10,243 nt of DNA from Flavobacteriaceae bacterium UBA7446 (lineage in GTDB: Bacteria; Bacteroidota; Bacteroidia; Flavobacteriales; Flavobacteriaceae): the NCBI GenBank assembly GCA_002478685.1, contig DLPY01000065.1, forward strand, positions 1 through 10,243, given 5' to 3'. Shown piece by piece: positions 1-6,793 of the stretch. A program made the position numbers and the translations under genes. Position 1 is the stretch's first letter, and every line of letters begins with the position of its first letter. The notes below the pieces were generated by a model. It did not search any database. It saw nothing but the letters and a program-made list of their open reading frames with translations, and was not told where the DNA came from.

Positions 1-276
1 TAATAGCGATATCATCTCATCGTATAGGAGTTTATCTAATTCGGATACATTGAGGTATTTTTCTTTAGGAACACGTTTCTCAAGTTGAACCATGATTTTT
101 TGGGTGGTAGATACACCAACGTCTGACATCAATAAAACCTCTTCTAATTCCTCCAACAGGTCTGCATCAACGCTACTGCGTCCAAGCACCGCCTTTTTTA
201 AGCGTTGCGTCCAAGCGCGCTTCGTGGCAGCTAACCCTGTCTGTAGTTGGTCCGAAGATTTACTAAAGAATCCCAT
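1..276 (-). CDS. ftsY: FtsY, signal recognition particle receptor (N-terminal part, cut by window edge)
   Basis: The minus strand is open for 92 codons from the ATG at 274-276 to the left edge. FtsY is the membrane-associated SRP receptor GTPase that docks SRP-ribosome complexes at the translocon. The visible part starts MGFFSKSSDQL. It continues with a basic amphipathic stretch (LAATKRAWTQRLKKAVLG, about residues 15-32), typical of the membrane-targeting helix. The start of the N-domain helical bundle follows (DADLLEELEEVLLMSDVGV, about 37-55). There is no long acidic A-domain, so this is the short form. The GTPase G-domain lies outside the window, so the call rests on the N-domain pattern and on location next to rpmB-rpmG-DUF4295. 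It is separated from those genes by an intrinsic terminator. A weak -7-like TACCTTTA (281-288) lies just before the start and could give it its own promoter. Confidence 0.85.
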   Translation of the reverse strand, partial: MGFFSKSSDQLQTGLAATKRAWTQRLKKAVLGRSSVDADLLEELEEVLLMSDVGVSTTQKIMVQLEKRVPKEKYLNVSELDKLLYDEMISLL

Positions 277-300
277 TTGTTAAAGGTACGTTTTGGATAT

Positions 301-326
301 AAAAAAAGCCACAAAAAGTGGCTTTT
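301..326 (-). terminator. Intrinsic terminator after the ribosomal-protein genes
   Basis: A perfect 9-bp inverted repeat (AAAAGCCAC 304-312 and GTGGCTTTT 318-326) encloses a 5-base loop. On the minus strand it is followed by a run of T residues (301-307). It lies 22 bases after the DUF4295 stop and 24 bases before the ftsY ATG, so it should end the rpmB-rpmG-DUF4295 transcript. The flanking A/T tracts make it nearly symmetric, but no plus-strand gene needs it. Confidence 0.85.
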
Positions 327-348
327 ATGTCGCTTAATATGGATTGAG

Positions 349-501
349 TTACTTTTTCGCTAACCAATCATTCACCAATTCTGGTGCTAAAATGGTTTCC
401 ACAAAAGTATATGCGCCTGATTTATCACTACGCACCATCTTGATGGCTTTTGTAAGACGCTTTGATTTCGTTTGTAAGGTTGCTACGGTTTTCTTTGCCA
501 T
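349..501 (-). CDS. DUF4295 family protein, probable Bacteroidota-specific ribosomal protein bL38
   Basis: This 50-residue ORF starts MAKKTVATLQTKSKRLTKAI and ends VNDWLAKK. It is strongly basic at the N-terminus and has an ETILAPELVNDWL segment near the C-terminus. The pattern matches the short DUF4295 family that sits behind rpmB-rpmG in flavobacteria. The gene starts only 2 bases after the rpmG stop, so it is co-transcribed and probably stoichiometric with those ribosomal proteins. From memory, the cryo-EM structure of the Flavobacterium johnsoniae ribosome revealed an additional large-subunit protein named bL38; I believe it corresponds to this family but could not verify that here. No Shine-Dalgarno motif precedes the ATG. 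The sequence and context clearly support a real gene; the ribosomal role is inference plus recalled literature. Confidence 0.88.
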   Translation of the reverse strand: MAKKTVATLQTKSKRLTKAIKMVRSDKSGAYTFVETILAPELVNDWLAKK

Positions 502-503
502 AA

Positions 504-686
504 TTACTTAATTTCTTTGTGAACCGTCATTCGCTTAAGAATCGGGTTGAATTTTTTGATTTCAATACGATCTGGCGTATTCTTTTTGTTTTTCGTCGTA
601 ATATAACGCGAGGTTCCTGCAAGACCCGAGTCTTTATGCTCGGTGCATTCCAAAATTACCTGAACGCGATTTCCTTTTTTAGCCAT
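504..686 (-). CDS. rpmG: 50S ribosomal protein bL33
   Basis: This 60-residue basic protein starts MAKKGNRVQVILECTEHK. It contains the bL33 core segments TSRYITTKNKKNTPDRIEIKKFNP and KRMTVHKEIK at the C-terminus. bL33 is a large-subunit protein near the tRNA E site. Only one Cys is present (ILEC, residue 14). The paired CxxC zinc motifs of C+ paralogues are absent, so this is the zinc-independent C- type. It starts 8 bases after the rpmB stop and ends 2 bases before the DUF4295 start, so all three are on one transcript. Length and composition are normal for Bacteroidota. Confidence 0.96.
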   Translation of the reverse strand: MAKKGNRVQVILECTEHKDSGLAGTSRYITTKNKKNTPDRIEIKKFNPILKRMTVHKEIK

Positions 687-694
687 GACGTGCT

Positions 695-931
695 TTATTT
701 AATTAAACCTTGAGCGCGTGCTTCTTTAATCACCGCTGAAAGCCCTTTTTTGTTAATCGTTTTTAGCGCAGAAGTCGATAGTTTTAGGGTAATCCATTTG
801 TCTTCCTCTACAAGATAGAAACGCTTCTTGATAAGGTTTGCGCCAAACTTACGCTTTGTTTTATTCATGGCATGCGATACGTTGTTCCCAACCATCGCTT
901 TTTTGCCCGTTAATTCGCATACTTTCGACAT
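695..931 (-). CDS. rpmB: 50S ribosomal protein bL28
   Basis: The 78-residue protein starts MSKVCELTGKKAMVGNNVSH and has the bL28 hallmark VCELTGKK...GNNVSHAxNKTKRKFGANL (about residues 4-34). It continues with LKLSTSALKTINKKG (about 50-64). The open frame extends 8 codons further upstream (MHPVKKEA), but the ATG at 929-931 is chosen because bL28 proteins begin M-S/A-x-V-C and the extension covers the putative -7 promoter element. The zinc-binding Cys pairs of C+ forms are missing. It is the first gene of the rpmB-rpmG-DUF4295 operon. Confidence 0.96.
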   Translation of the reverse strand: MSKVCELTGKKAMVGNNVSHAMNKTKRKFGANLIKKRFYLVEEDKWITLKLSTSALKTINKKGLSAVIKEARAQGLIK

Positions 932-952
932 GGCTTCTTTTTTAACAGGATG

Positions 953-983
953 CAAATTTAGAAAAAAATCTTATGCCATCTAA
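953..983 (-). promoter_or_regulatory. Putative rpmB operon promoter (Bacteroidota type)
   Basis: On the minus strand an exact TAnnTTTG -7 element, TAAATTTG (953-960), lies 21 bases before the rpmB ATG. Nineteen bases upstream of it is TTAG (980-983), a poor match to the -33 TTTG. The position, in the only gap between cinA and rpmB, makes it the natural start of the ribosomal-protein transcript. Confidence 0.55.
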
Positions 984-1000
984 AAAAAATACAGTTAAAC

Positions 1001-2245
1001 TCACGCTGTTATTTTCTGACGCAACAACTCCAATGCTTTATTCAATGTTTTTTGAAGATTTCGCTCGCGGTTTTTGCCAAAGCAAAAGGTATTTAAAAGC
1101 TCTTGCTCTGGGGTAATTATCGCTATACAAACGGTACCAATTTCGGCATCGGTATCCCCTTTAGTTGGTCCAAAATTTCCTGTAGTGGCTACGGCTACAT
1201 CTGCCCCTGTTTGTTGTAAAGCTCCTTTTGCCATTGCTAACGCAACAGGCTCGCTTACTAAAGAGAACTGCGCAATAGTTTCTGCTGAAACACCCAAAAT
1301 GGACTGTTTTAAATCCGTAGCATAACTTACTACAGCGCCTTTAAAATAAGCGGAAGCACCTGCGTTTTTGGTAAACAAAGCTGCCAAAGCGCCACCTGTA
1401 CAGCTTTCAGCGGTAGCAAGCGACCAATTTTTTGCTTTTAATGCATCTCCAATTTGCATTTCTATAGGCTCTTGAGATTCAAATCCCGTAATATGATTAC
1501 CGATAAGTGGGTAAAGCGCATCAAAAAAAGCATCTATTTCGTTGAGCAATTTGGTTTCATTAGTTCCTTTAGCGGACAAACGTAAGCGAACACGCCCTAA
1601 ATTGGGTAAATACGCCAATTTGATATGCGGTGGGAGTGCCTGCTCCCAATCGCTAATTTTTTCAGCAATAATACTTTCTCCCAATCCGTAAGTCATCATT
1701 GTTTTATGCACCAATGCAGAAAGCGAAAAGGTTTCTTTTATGCGTGGAATAAGCTGTTCACGCACCAAGTATTTCATTTCAAACGGCACGCCTGGAAGCG
1801 ACACAAAAACGGTGTTTTCCTTTTGCATCCACATGCCCATAGCAGTTCCGTGATGATTGAAAAGCTGTTCGCACGTTGAAGGCAACATGGCTTGCGAACG
1901 GTTTAGTGCATTTACGGGTGCTTTTACATACTTTTTAAACAATTCCTCAATATGCACCATCACCTCGGGATAAAACATCAAAGTGTCATCAAAGTACTCA
2001 CATAGAGTGTGTTTAGTGATATCATCTTTGGTGGGACCTAAACCACCTGTCATAACCACCAGGTCCACATTGTTTTGCGCTTCAGTAAACGCCTCAACTA
2101 TAGCCGTTTTATTATCCGATATAGAGCGAATTTGGCGTACTTCAACGCCAATTTTGTTAAGCGTTTTGCCAAGAAAGGCAGCATTAGTGTCCACAATTTG
2201 CCCAATAAGTATCTCATCGCCAATGGTTATGATATCTGCTTGCAT
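1001..2245 (-). CDS. cinA: CinA family protein (nicotinamide-nucleotide amidohydrolase / MoCF-domain protein)
   Basis: At 414 residues this is the usual length of two-domain CinA. The N-terminal MoaB/MogA-like (COG1058) domain (about 1-170) opens with ADIITIGDEILIGQIVDTN and carries the nucleotide-binding VMTGGLGPTKDD motif (about 64-75). The C-terminal PncC-type domain (about 255-410) has the catalytic TAESCTGG motif. A second loop, TGNFGPTKGDTDAEIGTV, replaces the more common TGIAGP form. In characterised homologues the C-terminal domain deamidates NMN and the N-terminal domain can act as an ADP-ribose pyrophosphatase, so the role is recycling of pyridine-nucleotide by-products. The competence link is established only in some Firmicutes. 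The ATG directly abuts the TAG of the FAH gene (0-base gap), so the gene is the last member of the exonuclease-FAH-cinA operon. Confidence 0.93.
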   Translation of the reverse strand: MQADIITIGDEILIGQIVDTNAAFLGKTLNKIGVEVRQIRSISDNKTAIVEAFTEAQNNVDLVVMTGGLGPTKDDITKHTLCEYFDDTLMFYPEVMVHIEELFKKYVKAPVNALNRSQAMLPSTCEQLFNHHGTAMGMWMQKENTVFVSLPGVPFEMKYLVREQLIPRIKETFSLSALVHKTMMTYGLGESIIAEKISDWEQALPPHIKLAYLPNLGRVRLRLSAKGTNETKLLNEIDAFFDALYPLIGNHITGFESQEPIEMQIGDALKAKNWSLATAESCTGGALAALFTKNAGASAYFKGAVVSYATDLKQSILGVSAETIAQFSLVSEPVALAMAKGALQQTGADVAVATTGNFGPTKGDTDAEIGTVCIAIITPEQELLNTFCFGKNRERNLQKTLNKALELLRQKITA

Positions 2246-2857
2246 CTATTTCACAGTTACTGAAAAGGCTTTGTGACCATCTAAAAAACCTTCCAAAGAA
2301 TCATTTTTTGATACAGGACCTACACCAGCAGGTGTTCCTGTAAACAAAATATCGCCAATTTTTAAAGTAAAGTATTGGGACACATGCGCAATGATTTCGT
2401 CTATACTCCAAAGCATTAAACGCGTGTTGGATTCTTGCATAGCGAAGCCGTTTTTGTGAAGTGAAAAAGAAATGCTTGTCAAGTCGCCGAAGACGGATTT
2501 ATCAAACCACTTCCCTACAATAGCAGATCCGTCAAATGCCTTTGCTTTTTCCCAAGGCAGTCCGTTAACCTTAAGTTTCTGTTGCAAGTCACGAGCGGTA
2601 AAATCAATACCTAAACCAATCTCGCTGTAATACTTATGTGCAAATTTCGATTGGATATGCTTCCCAATGCGGTTAATTTTAACCAAAACCTCAACTTCGT
2701 AATGTACTTCATTGGAAAATTCTGGAATAAAAAACGGAAGGTTAGATTGCGCAATGGAGGTATCGGGCTTTATAAAAATCAGAGGCTCATCAGGGCGGGC
2801 GTTATCCAGCTCATCTATATGTGCTGCATAATTTCTCCCAATGCAAATAATTTTCAT
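2246..2857 (-). CDS. Fumarylacetoacetate hydrolase (FAH) family protein, FAHD1/YcgM-like
   Basis: This 203-residue single-domain FAH-fold protein starts MKIICIGRNYAAHIDEL. The metal site is intact: H52-Y-E54-V-E56 (ligands E54 and E56) and D85 in GIDFTARDLQ. Lys106 in WEKAKAFDGSA and the C-terminal GDILFTGTPAGVGPV loop (about 168-182) complete the active-site set. Family members hydrolyse or decarboxylate 2-oxo acids with Mg2+ or Mn2+. The short FAHD1/YcgM subgroup acts on acylpyruvates or oxaloacetate, and the exact substrate cannot be read from sequence. The ATG overlaps the exonuclease stop by 4 bases (ATGA), which indicates translational coupling, and cinA follows with no gap. A house-cleaning role alongside CinA is plausible but inferred. 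Confidence 0.92.
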   Translation of the reverse strand: MKIICIGRNYAAHIDELDNARPDEPLIFIKPDTSIAQSNLPFFIPEFSNEVHYEVEVLVKINRIGKHIQSKFAHKYYSEIGLGIDFTARDLQQKLKVNGLPWEKAKAFDGSAIVGKWFDKSVFGDLTSISFSLHKNGFAMQESNTRLMLWSIDEIIAHVSQYFTLKIGDILFTGTPAGVGPVSKNDSLEGFLDGHKAFSVTVK

Positions 2858-3627
2858 GAATTGGTGTTCAAAGTTTCCAATCGGATGTTAGTCAGTACTT
2901 TTTTGGTATACAATGGGAAATCTGCATCTAACAACCAACTAAAATACCCTGTTTCACGCTGTAATACATCCACTACTTTTTTGCCTTTATGCTTTCCAAA
3001 ACCAAACGATGGGTCGCCGTCATCATCAACAAGAATAAATCCTGCAAAATCAAGACTTTTACGCCTTGTTGAGAAAGCACTTAGCTTAGCAATATCGTTA
3101 TCAAGCATGTCATATTTTTCAATTTGTGCTTTCAACACCTCGTATGTTGCCGTGGTATCGGCCTCTGCGCTGTGCGCATTTTCAAGGTTTTTACCACAAT
3201 AAAATGCATAGGCTGCGCTTAAATTTCGCTTTTCCATTTTGTGAAAAATAGTTTGTACATCAACAGTCAAATGTTTTTTAAAATCCACATCAATTCCTGC
3301 ACGGAGCATTTCCTCCGCCAATAGTGGGATATCAAATCGGTCAGAATTAAATCCTGCCAAATCGGAGCCTTTAATCACGTCATACACCTGCTTGCTCAAT
3401 TGCTTAAACGTAGGTTCATTAGCAACTTTTTCGTCAGTAATGCCGTGTACGGCTGTGGTTTGTGGTGGAATGGGCATTTCGGGGTTTACCAACCATGTTT
3501 TTCCTTCTTTATTTCCGTTTGGAAAAACCTTTAGAATAGATATTTCTACAATGCGGTCTTTTGCCACATTCACTCCTGTGGTCTCTAAATCGAAAAAACA
3601 AATCGGGCGAGTTAACGATAGTTCCAT
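2854..3627 (-). CDS. DEDDh 3'-5' exonuclease with ExoX-like C-terminal domain
   Basis: The protein has 257 residues from the ATG at 3625-3627. The N-terminal DnaQ-like exonuclease domain (about 7-170) shows all DEDDh residues: D13 and E15 (FFDLETTG), D99 (GFNSDRFDIPLL), and H152 and D157 (NAHSAEADTTATYEVL). The C-terminal segment (about 208-250: FGFGKHKGKKVVDVLQRETGYFSWLL) matches the small domain found at the end of ExoX-like proteins. The fold resembles the epsilon proofreading subunit, but this is a stand-alone repair or RNA-processing nuclease rather than DnaQ. An upstream extension of 9 codons is rejected because it would overlap the E2 gene. The start lies 2 bases after the E2 stop, and the end overlaps the FAH start by 4 bases. 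Confidence 0.92.
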   Translation of the reverse strand: MELSLTRPICFFDLETTGVNVAKDRIVEISILKVFPNGNKEGKTWLVNPEMPIPPQTTAVHGITDEKVANEPTFKQLSKQVYDVIKGSDLAGFNSDRFDIPLLAEEMLRAGIDVDFKKHLTVDVQTIFHKMEKRNLSAAYAFYCGKNLENAHSAEADTTATYEVLKAQIEKYDMLDNDIAKLSAFSTRRKSLDFAGFILVDDDGDPSFGFGKHKGKKVVDVLQRETGYFSWLLDADFPLYTKKVLTNIRLETLNTNS

Positions 3628-3629
3628 AG

Positions 3630-4931
3630 TTATAACGTTTGTGTGTCGTCCCAATTTTCGATGCGCTCTTTGAGGCGGAGCAAAAACATACCACCCATAG
3701 CACCATTTATAATGCGGTGGTCGTAGCTATGTGATACCACCATTTGATGGCGCACGGCAATCACATCGCCATGTTCGGTTTCCAAAACAGCTGGCACTTT
3801 TCGAATGGCACCAAGGGCAAGAATTGCCACTTGTGGTTGATTGATAATGGGTATCCCCGTCAAACTACCAAACATTCCAACGTTGGTTATGGTATATGTC
3901 CCTCCATGCACATCGTCGGGATTTAGTGCATTGTTTCTAGCATTCGAAGCCAATTCATGCACTTTTTTTGCAAGACCAACAAGATTGAGCGAATTAGCTT
4001 GTTTTATTACGGGAACGATTAGATTTCCATCTGGTAGTGCCGTAGCCATTCCCAAATTGATATCTTTTTTCTTGATGATATTCGTGCCTTCTAAGGAGCT
4101 ATTTAGTAGTGGGAATTCGGGTAAAATTTGTGCTACAAGCTGAAAAAATATGGGAGTAAAGGTGAGTTTCACTCCGTGATGCTGCACAAAATCTTGCTTT
4201 ACTTTTTCACGCCATTTCCACAGTTTGGTCACATCAATTTCTATAAAAGACTGTACATGAGCCGATGTTTGCAGGCTTCGGGTCATATGCTCCGAAATCA
4301 TCTGCTCCATCCGTGTCATGGGAATTATGGCATCCTCTATGCCTTTAGAAATTTGCGGTATAGCAGTTGGAGTTTTAGCCACAGTTGGCGTTTGTACTTG
4401 GGGTGCTTTTCTGTTTTGTACATATGCCAAAATATCACTTTTGGTAACCCTTCCGTCTTTTCCTGTACCGTTAACAGTTGACAATTCAGTTTCTGAGATA
4501 TTTTCTTCCTTGGCGATGTTTTTTACAAGTGGCGAGTAAAAACGAGCATCATCCGTTGTGGATTGCGGCACAGGAGTTACCAATTCTTGCGCTTGCTGCA
4601 TATAGCTTTCTGCGGATTGGGTCGCAACTTCGGGAGCTGGAGTTTCTACGGGAGCCGTTGTTTCGTTAACGGTTTCTTTTGAAATGACTTCATCTGTTTC
4701 GATAAGTGCCAGGGGCGCATCAACGGCAACAACAGCATTTACAGGGTGTAAAATTTCTTTGATTACGCCGTTATGTTCACTTGCTACCTCAGAATCTACC
4801 TTATCTGTAGCAACTTCAACAACGGCTTCGTCAGCAGCGACAGTATCGCCTTCTTTTTTTAACCATTGCGTTATGGTAGCTTCAGAAACACTCTCACCCA
4901 TGGCGGGTAATACAAGCTGATAAATGGGCAT
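3630..4931 (-). CDS. 2-oxo acid dehydrogenase E2 component (lipoamide acyltransferase)
   Basis: The 433-residue protein has one lipoyl domain (about 1-78; lipoylated K44 in EVATDKVDSE) and a Pro/Ala/Thr/Gln-rich linker. An E3/E1-binding domain follows (about 131-170; SPLVKNIAKEE...GTGKDGRVTKSDIL), then a second linker and a catalytic domain (about 200-430). It is an inner-core acyltransferase that moves the acyl group from lipoamide to CoA. The single lipoyl domain and overall sequence fit the branched-chain or generic acyltransferase of Bacteroidota rather than a pyruvate E2 with two or three lipoyl domains; the substrate is not proven. The active-site motif reads SYDHRIINGAMGG, with H405 present but N409 where most E2s have Asp (HxxxDG). 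E1 and E3 genes are not adjacent, so it is either trans-assembled or shared. Confidence 0.93.
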   Translation of the reverse strand: MPIYQLVLPAMGESVSEATITQWLKKEGDTVAADEAVVEVATDKVDSEVASEHNGVIKEILHPVNAVVAVDAPLALIETDEVISKETVNETTAPVETPAPEVATQSAESYMQQAQELVTPVPQSTTDDARFYSPLVKNIAKEENISETELSTVNGTGKDGRVTKSDILAYVQNRKAPQVQTPTVAKTPTAIPQISKGIEDAIIPMTRMEQMISEHMTRSLQTSAHVQSFIEIDVTKLWKWREKVKQDFVQHHGVKLTFTPIFFQLVAQILPEFPLLNSSLEGTNIIKKKDINLGMATALPDGNLIVPVIKQANSLNLVGLAKKVHELASNARNNALNPDDVHGGTYTITNVGMFGSLTGIPIINQPQVAILALGAIRKVPAVLETEHGDVIAVRHQMVVSHSYDHRIINGAMGGMFLLRLKERIENWDDTQTL

Positions 4932-4944
4932 TCCAATTTTTTTT

Positions 4945-4952
4945 CAAAAGTA
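4945..4952 (-). promoter_or_regulatory. Possible -7 element before the E2 gene
   Basis: The 41-base gap between the GT2 gene and the E2 gene contains TACTTTTG on the minus strand, an exact TAnnTTTG, 13 bases before the E2 ATG. No convincing TTG/TTTG is found at the -33 spacing. This could be an internal promoter for the E2-exonuclease-FAH-cinA genes, but short AT-rich matches occur by chance. Confidence 0.35.
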
Positions 4953-4972
4953 CGAATAAATCACGGCTTGCA

Positions 4973-6112
4973 CTACGACATTACGAGCACTTCGCCCTTT
5001 GCATTACTTGAAATACTTCCGACAGCGTGACTTTTGTCTGAACTTAAAAATTTATACGAAAAGCCACCCTTGTGTTCATTCATAAAAGCAATCATTTCGG
5101 CAAATGAAATGGTATCAGGATCAAAAATAATTTCCGTTTGCCTGTTAATGTGTTCTAAAACCCCTTTTATTCCAGAAGTATGCAAAAATAAAGCGTTTTT
5201 GTTAACCTCAATTTTTAAATCTAATTCATCTGAAACAAGCCAATAACAGTAAGGCTGTTTTTTTTTAATTATTGAATTTGTCCCACGCATTCGTTTTAAA
5301 TAGCTAAAAATATTAGTTGCCAATTTAATCCAAACCTTTACAAGTCTTGAGACATGAAAATGCTTTTTGTAAAAATAGTTCATAGCCTCACGAAACATAA
5401 GTTGGTAGGCAAAATCTTTTGGTGTACTTTCACCCTTAAAGTGAATAACCGTAATGTCAGGATTGTAATAATTTTGTTTTCCCAATTGTAAGGATCTGTA
5501 ACTCAAGTCAATATCGTCAGAATACATAAAACAAGCTTCGTCAAACCCTTTCAGTTCACGATAATGTTCTGTACGCATAAACATAAAAGCACCTACCAAT
5601 ATTTCTGTTGGTCCAGATTTATCTTTTGGAAGACGCATATTATAATATTTACCAAATAATTTGGGAGCTATTTTATAGAGGCCTGAAACTTTAGAAAAAG
5701 CCACAGCCGGAGTTGGAATACCTCGCTTTGATTCCTTTAAAAAAGTACCAGAGCCATCGATGAGTTTGGGACCCATGATGGCAAATTGTTGGTTTTTATC
5801 CATAAAATCCAACGCTTTACTAAACGTATCTTCCGCAACAACCGTATCTGGATTCAGAATACATACATACTCTCCTTTTGCCTGAGAAACACCCATGTTG
5901 TTTCCTTTTGGAAATCCTAAATTCTCATTGTTCACAACAAGTTTTACTTGTGGAAATTGAGCCTTAATCCAAGGCACACTACCGTCAACTGAAGCGTTAT
6001 CAACTACAATTATTTCTGTATCAATATTTTTGGTTGCAGCCAAAACACTTTGTAGGCATAAATCAATGAAATACTTTACATTATAGTTGAGGATAACTAC
6101 AGATAACTTCAT
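4973..6112 (-). CDS. Family 2 glycosyltransferase with C-terminal extension
   Basis: This 379-residue protein has a GT-A fold catalytic domain (about 1-230): LSVVILNYN at the start, VVDNASVDGS with nucleotide-binding D38, NLGFPKGNNMG (64-74), the metal-binding NPD89 (DXD-type), and YSDDIDLSYR as the likely catalytic acid region. It resembles WbbL/rhamnosyltransferase-like GT2 enzymes that add a sugar to cell-surface polysaccharide, though donor and acceptor cannot be read. A basic hinge (about 255-288, with KKK) leads to a C-terminal segment (about 290-379) ending SSNAKGEVLVM. This tail is not part of the GT2 catalytic core and may be a small Rossmann-like or regulatory module. No signal peptide or clear membrane segment is visible. 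The gene starts 3 bases after the recR stop and is probably co-transcribed with it. Confidence 0.88.
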   Translation of the reverse strand: MKLSVVILNYNVKYFIDLCLQSVLAATKNIDTEIIVVDNASVDGSVPWIKAQFPQVKLVVNNENLGFPKGNNMGVSQAKGEYVCILNPDTVVAEDTFSKALDFMDKNQQFAIMGPKLIDGSGTFLKESKRGIPTPAVAFSKVSGLYKIAPKLFGKYYNMRLPKDKSGPTEILVGAFMFMRTEHYRELKGFDEACFMYSDDIDLSYRSLQLGKQNYYNPDITVIHFKGESTPKDFAYQLMFREAMNYFYKKHFHVSRLVKVWIKLATNIFSYLKRMRGTNSIIKKKQPYCYWLVSDELDLKIEVNKNALFLHTSGIKGVLEHINRQTEIIFDPDTISFAEMIAFMNEHKGGFSYKFLSSDKSHAVGSISSNAKGEVLVMS

Positions 6113-6115
6113 ATG

Positions 6116-6733
6116 CTAATTCTTCATAGATATTTCAAAGGGAATGCGTTGGCTGATGCTGCGTCCCAGTGTAAGTTCATCGGCATATTCCAATTCATCT
6201 CCTACGCCGATGCCTCGTGAAATAGCAGAAAACGTCAACGGAAAAGCACTTAATTTTTTGAAGATGTAGTAGTTTGTAGTATCACCTTCCATGGTGCTCC
6301 CTAGGGCAAAGATGATTTCTTTTACGCAGCCCTCTTTTACACGATTGACTAACGCATCAATGGTAAGCTGGTCTGGTCCAATTCCTTCGACAGGAGAAAT
6401 CTTACCCCCCAACACATGAAAGCGTCCTTTAAATTGCCCTGTTACCTCTATAGCCATCACGTCTCGTACATCTTCCACCACACAAATGATACTTTCGTCT
6501 CGATACGGATTGACGCAAATACTGCATATTTCAGCATCTGAAATATTGTGGCATATAGTACAATAACGTACTTCTTGGCGTAATGTTGCAATAGCTGCTG
6601 AAAGTCTTTCGCTAAAGTCTTTGGGTTGGCGCAACAGGTGCAGCACCAATCGAAGAGCGGATCGCCGACCAATCCCTGGAAGTTGCGCAATTTCATCTAC
6701 CGCTTTTTGTACTAAAGACGAGGGAAAATCCAT
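6116..6733 (-). CDS. recR: Recombination mediator RecR
   Basis: The protein has 205 residues from the ATG at 6731-6733. It shows an N-terminal helix-hairpin-helix (QLPGIGRRSALRLVLHLL, about 17-34), a Cys4 zinc finger (C58, C61, C70, C73), and a Toprim domain from about residue 80 (SIICVVEDVRDVMAIE). RecR works with RecO, and RecF where present, to load RecA at gaps and breaks. The frame remains open to a TTG two codons upstream (6739), but the ATG is chosen because Bacteroidota RecR proteins begin with a short M-(D/E)-F segment and the TTG lies inside the predicted -7 element. It is the first gene of the long minus-strand run and is divergent from the symporter gene. Confidence 0.95.
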   Translation of the reverse strand: MDFPSSLVQKAVDEIAQLPGIGRRSALRLVLHLLRQPKDFSERLSAAIATLRQEVRYCTICHNISDAEICSICVNPYRDESIICVVEDVRDVMAIEVTGQFKGRFHVLGGKISPVEGIGPDQLTIDALVNRVKEGCVKEIIFALGSTMEGDTTNYYIFKKLSAFPLTFSAISRGIGVGDELEYADELTLGRSISQRIPFEISMKN

Positions 6734-6736
6734 ACT

Positions 6737-6770
6737 CAAAAATACACTATTTCACTAAAAGCCACACCAA
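6737..6770 (-). promoter_or_regulatory. Putative recR promoter immediately before the start codon
   Basis: On the minus strand TATTTTTG (6737-6744) matches TAnnTTTG exactly, and a TTG (6768-6770) lies 23 bases upstream, the upper end of the accepted spacing. The element ends only 3 bases before the recR ATG, so transcription would begin about at the ATG. In the opposite direction the symporter has only an imperfect TATATTTA (6774-6781). Confidence 0.4.
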
Positions 6771-6793
6771 CGCTATATTTACCAAAAAAATAA

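Noticed and set aside
982..1010. Possible terminator after cinA (ACAG/CTGT arms followed by a T8 tract on the minus strand)
   Set aside because: Only a 4-bp stem that overlaps the cinA stop codon; too weak to call.
4128..4481. 117-codon plus-strand frame antisense to the E2 gene, plus other antisense frames there
   Set aside because: The E2 frame is strongly conserved along its whole length; these are shadow frames with no recognisable domains and no promoter.
6116..6739. TTG start two codons upstream of the recR ATG
   Set aside because: The ATG at 6731-6733 fits the family N-terminus, and the TTG is part of the putative -7 element.
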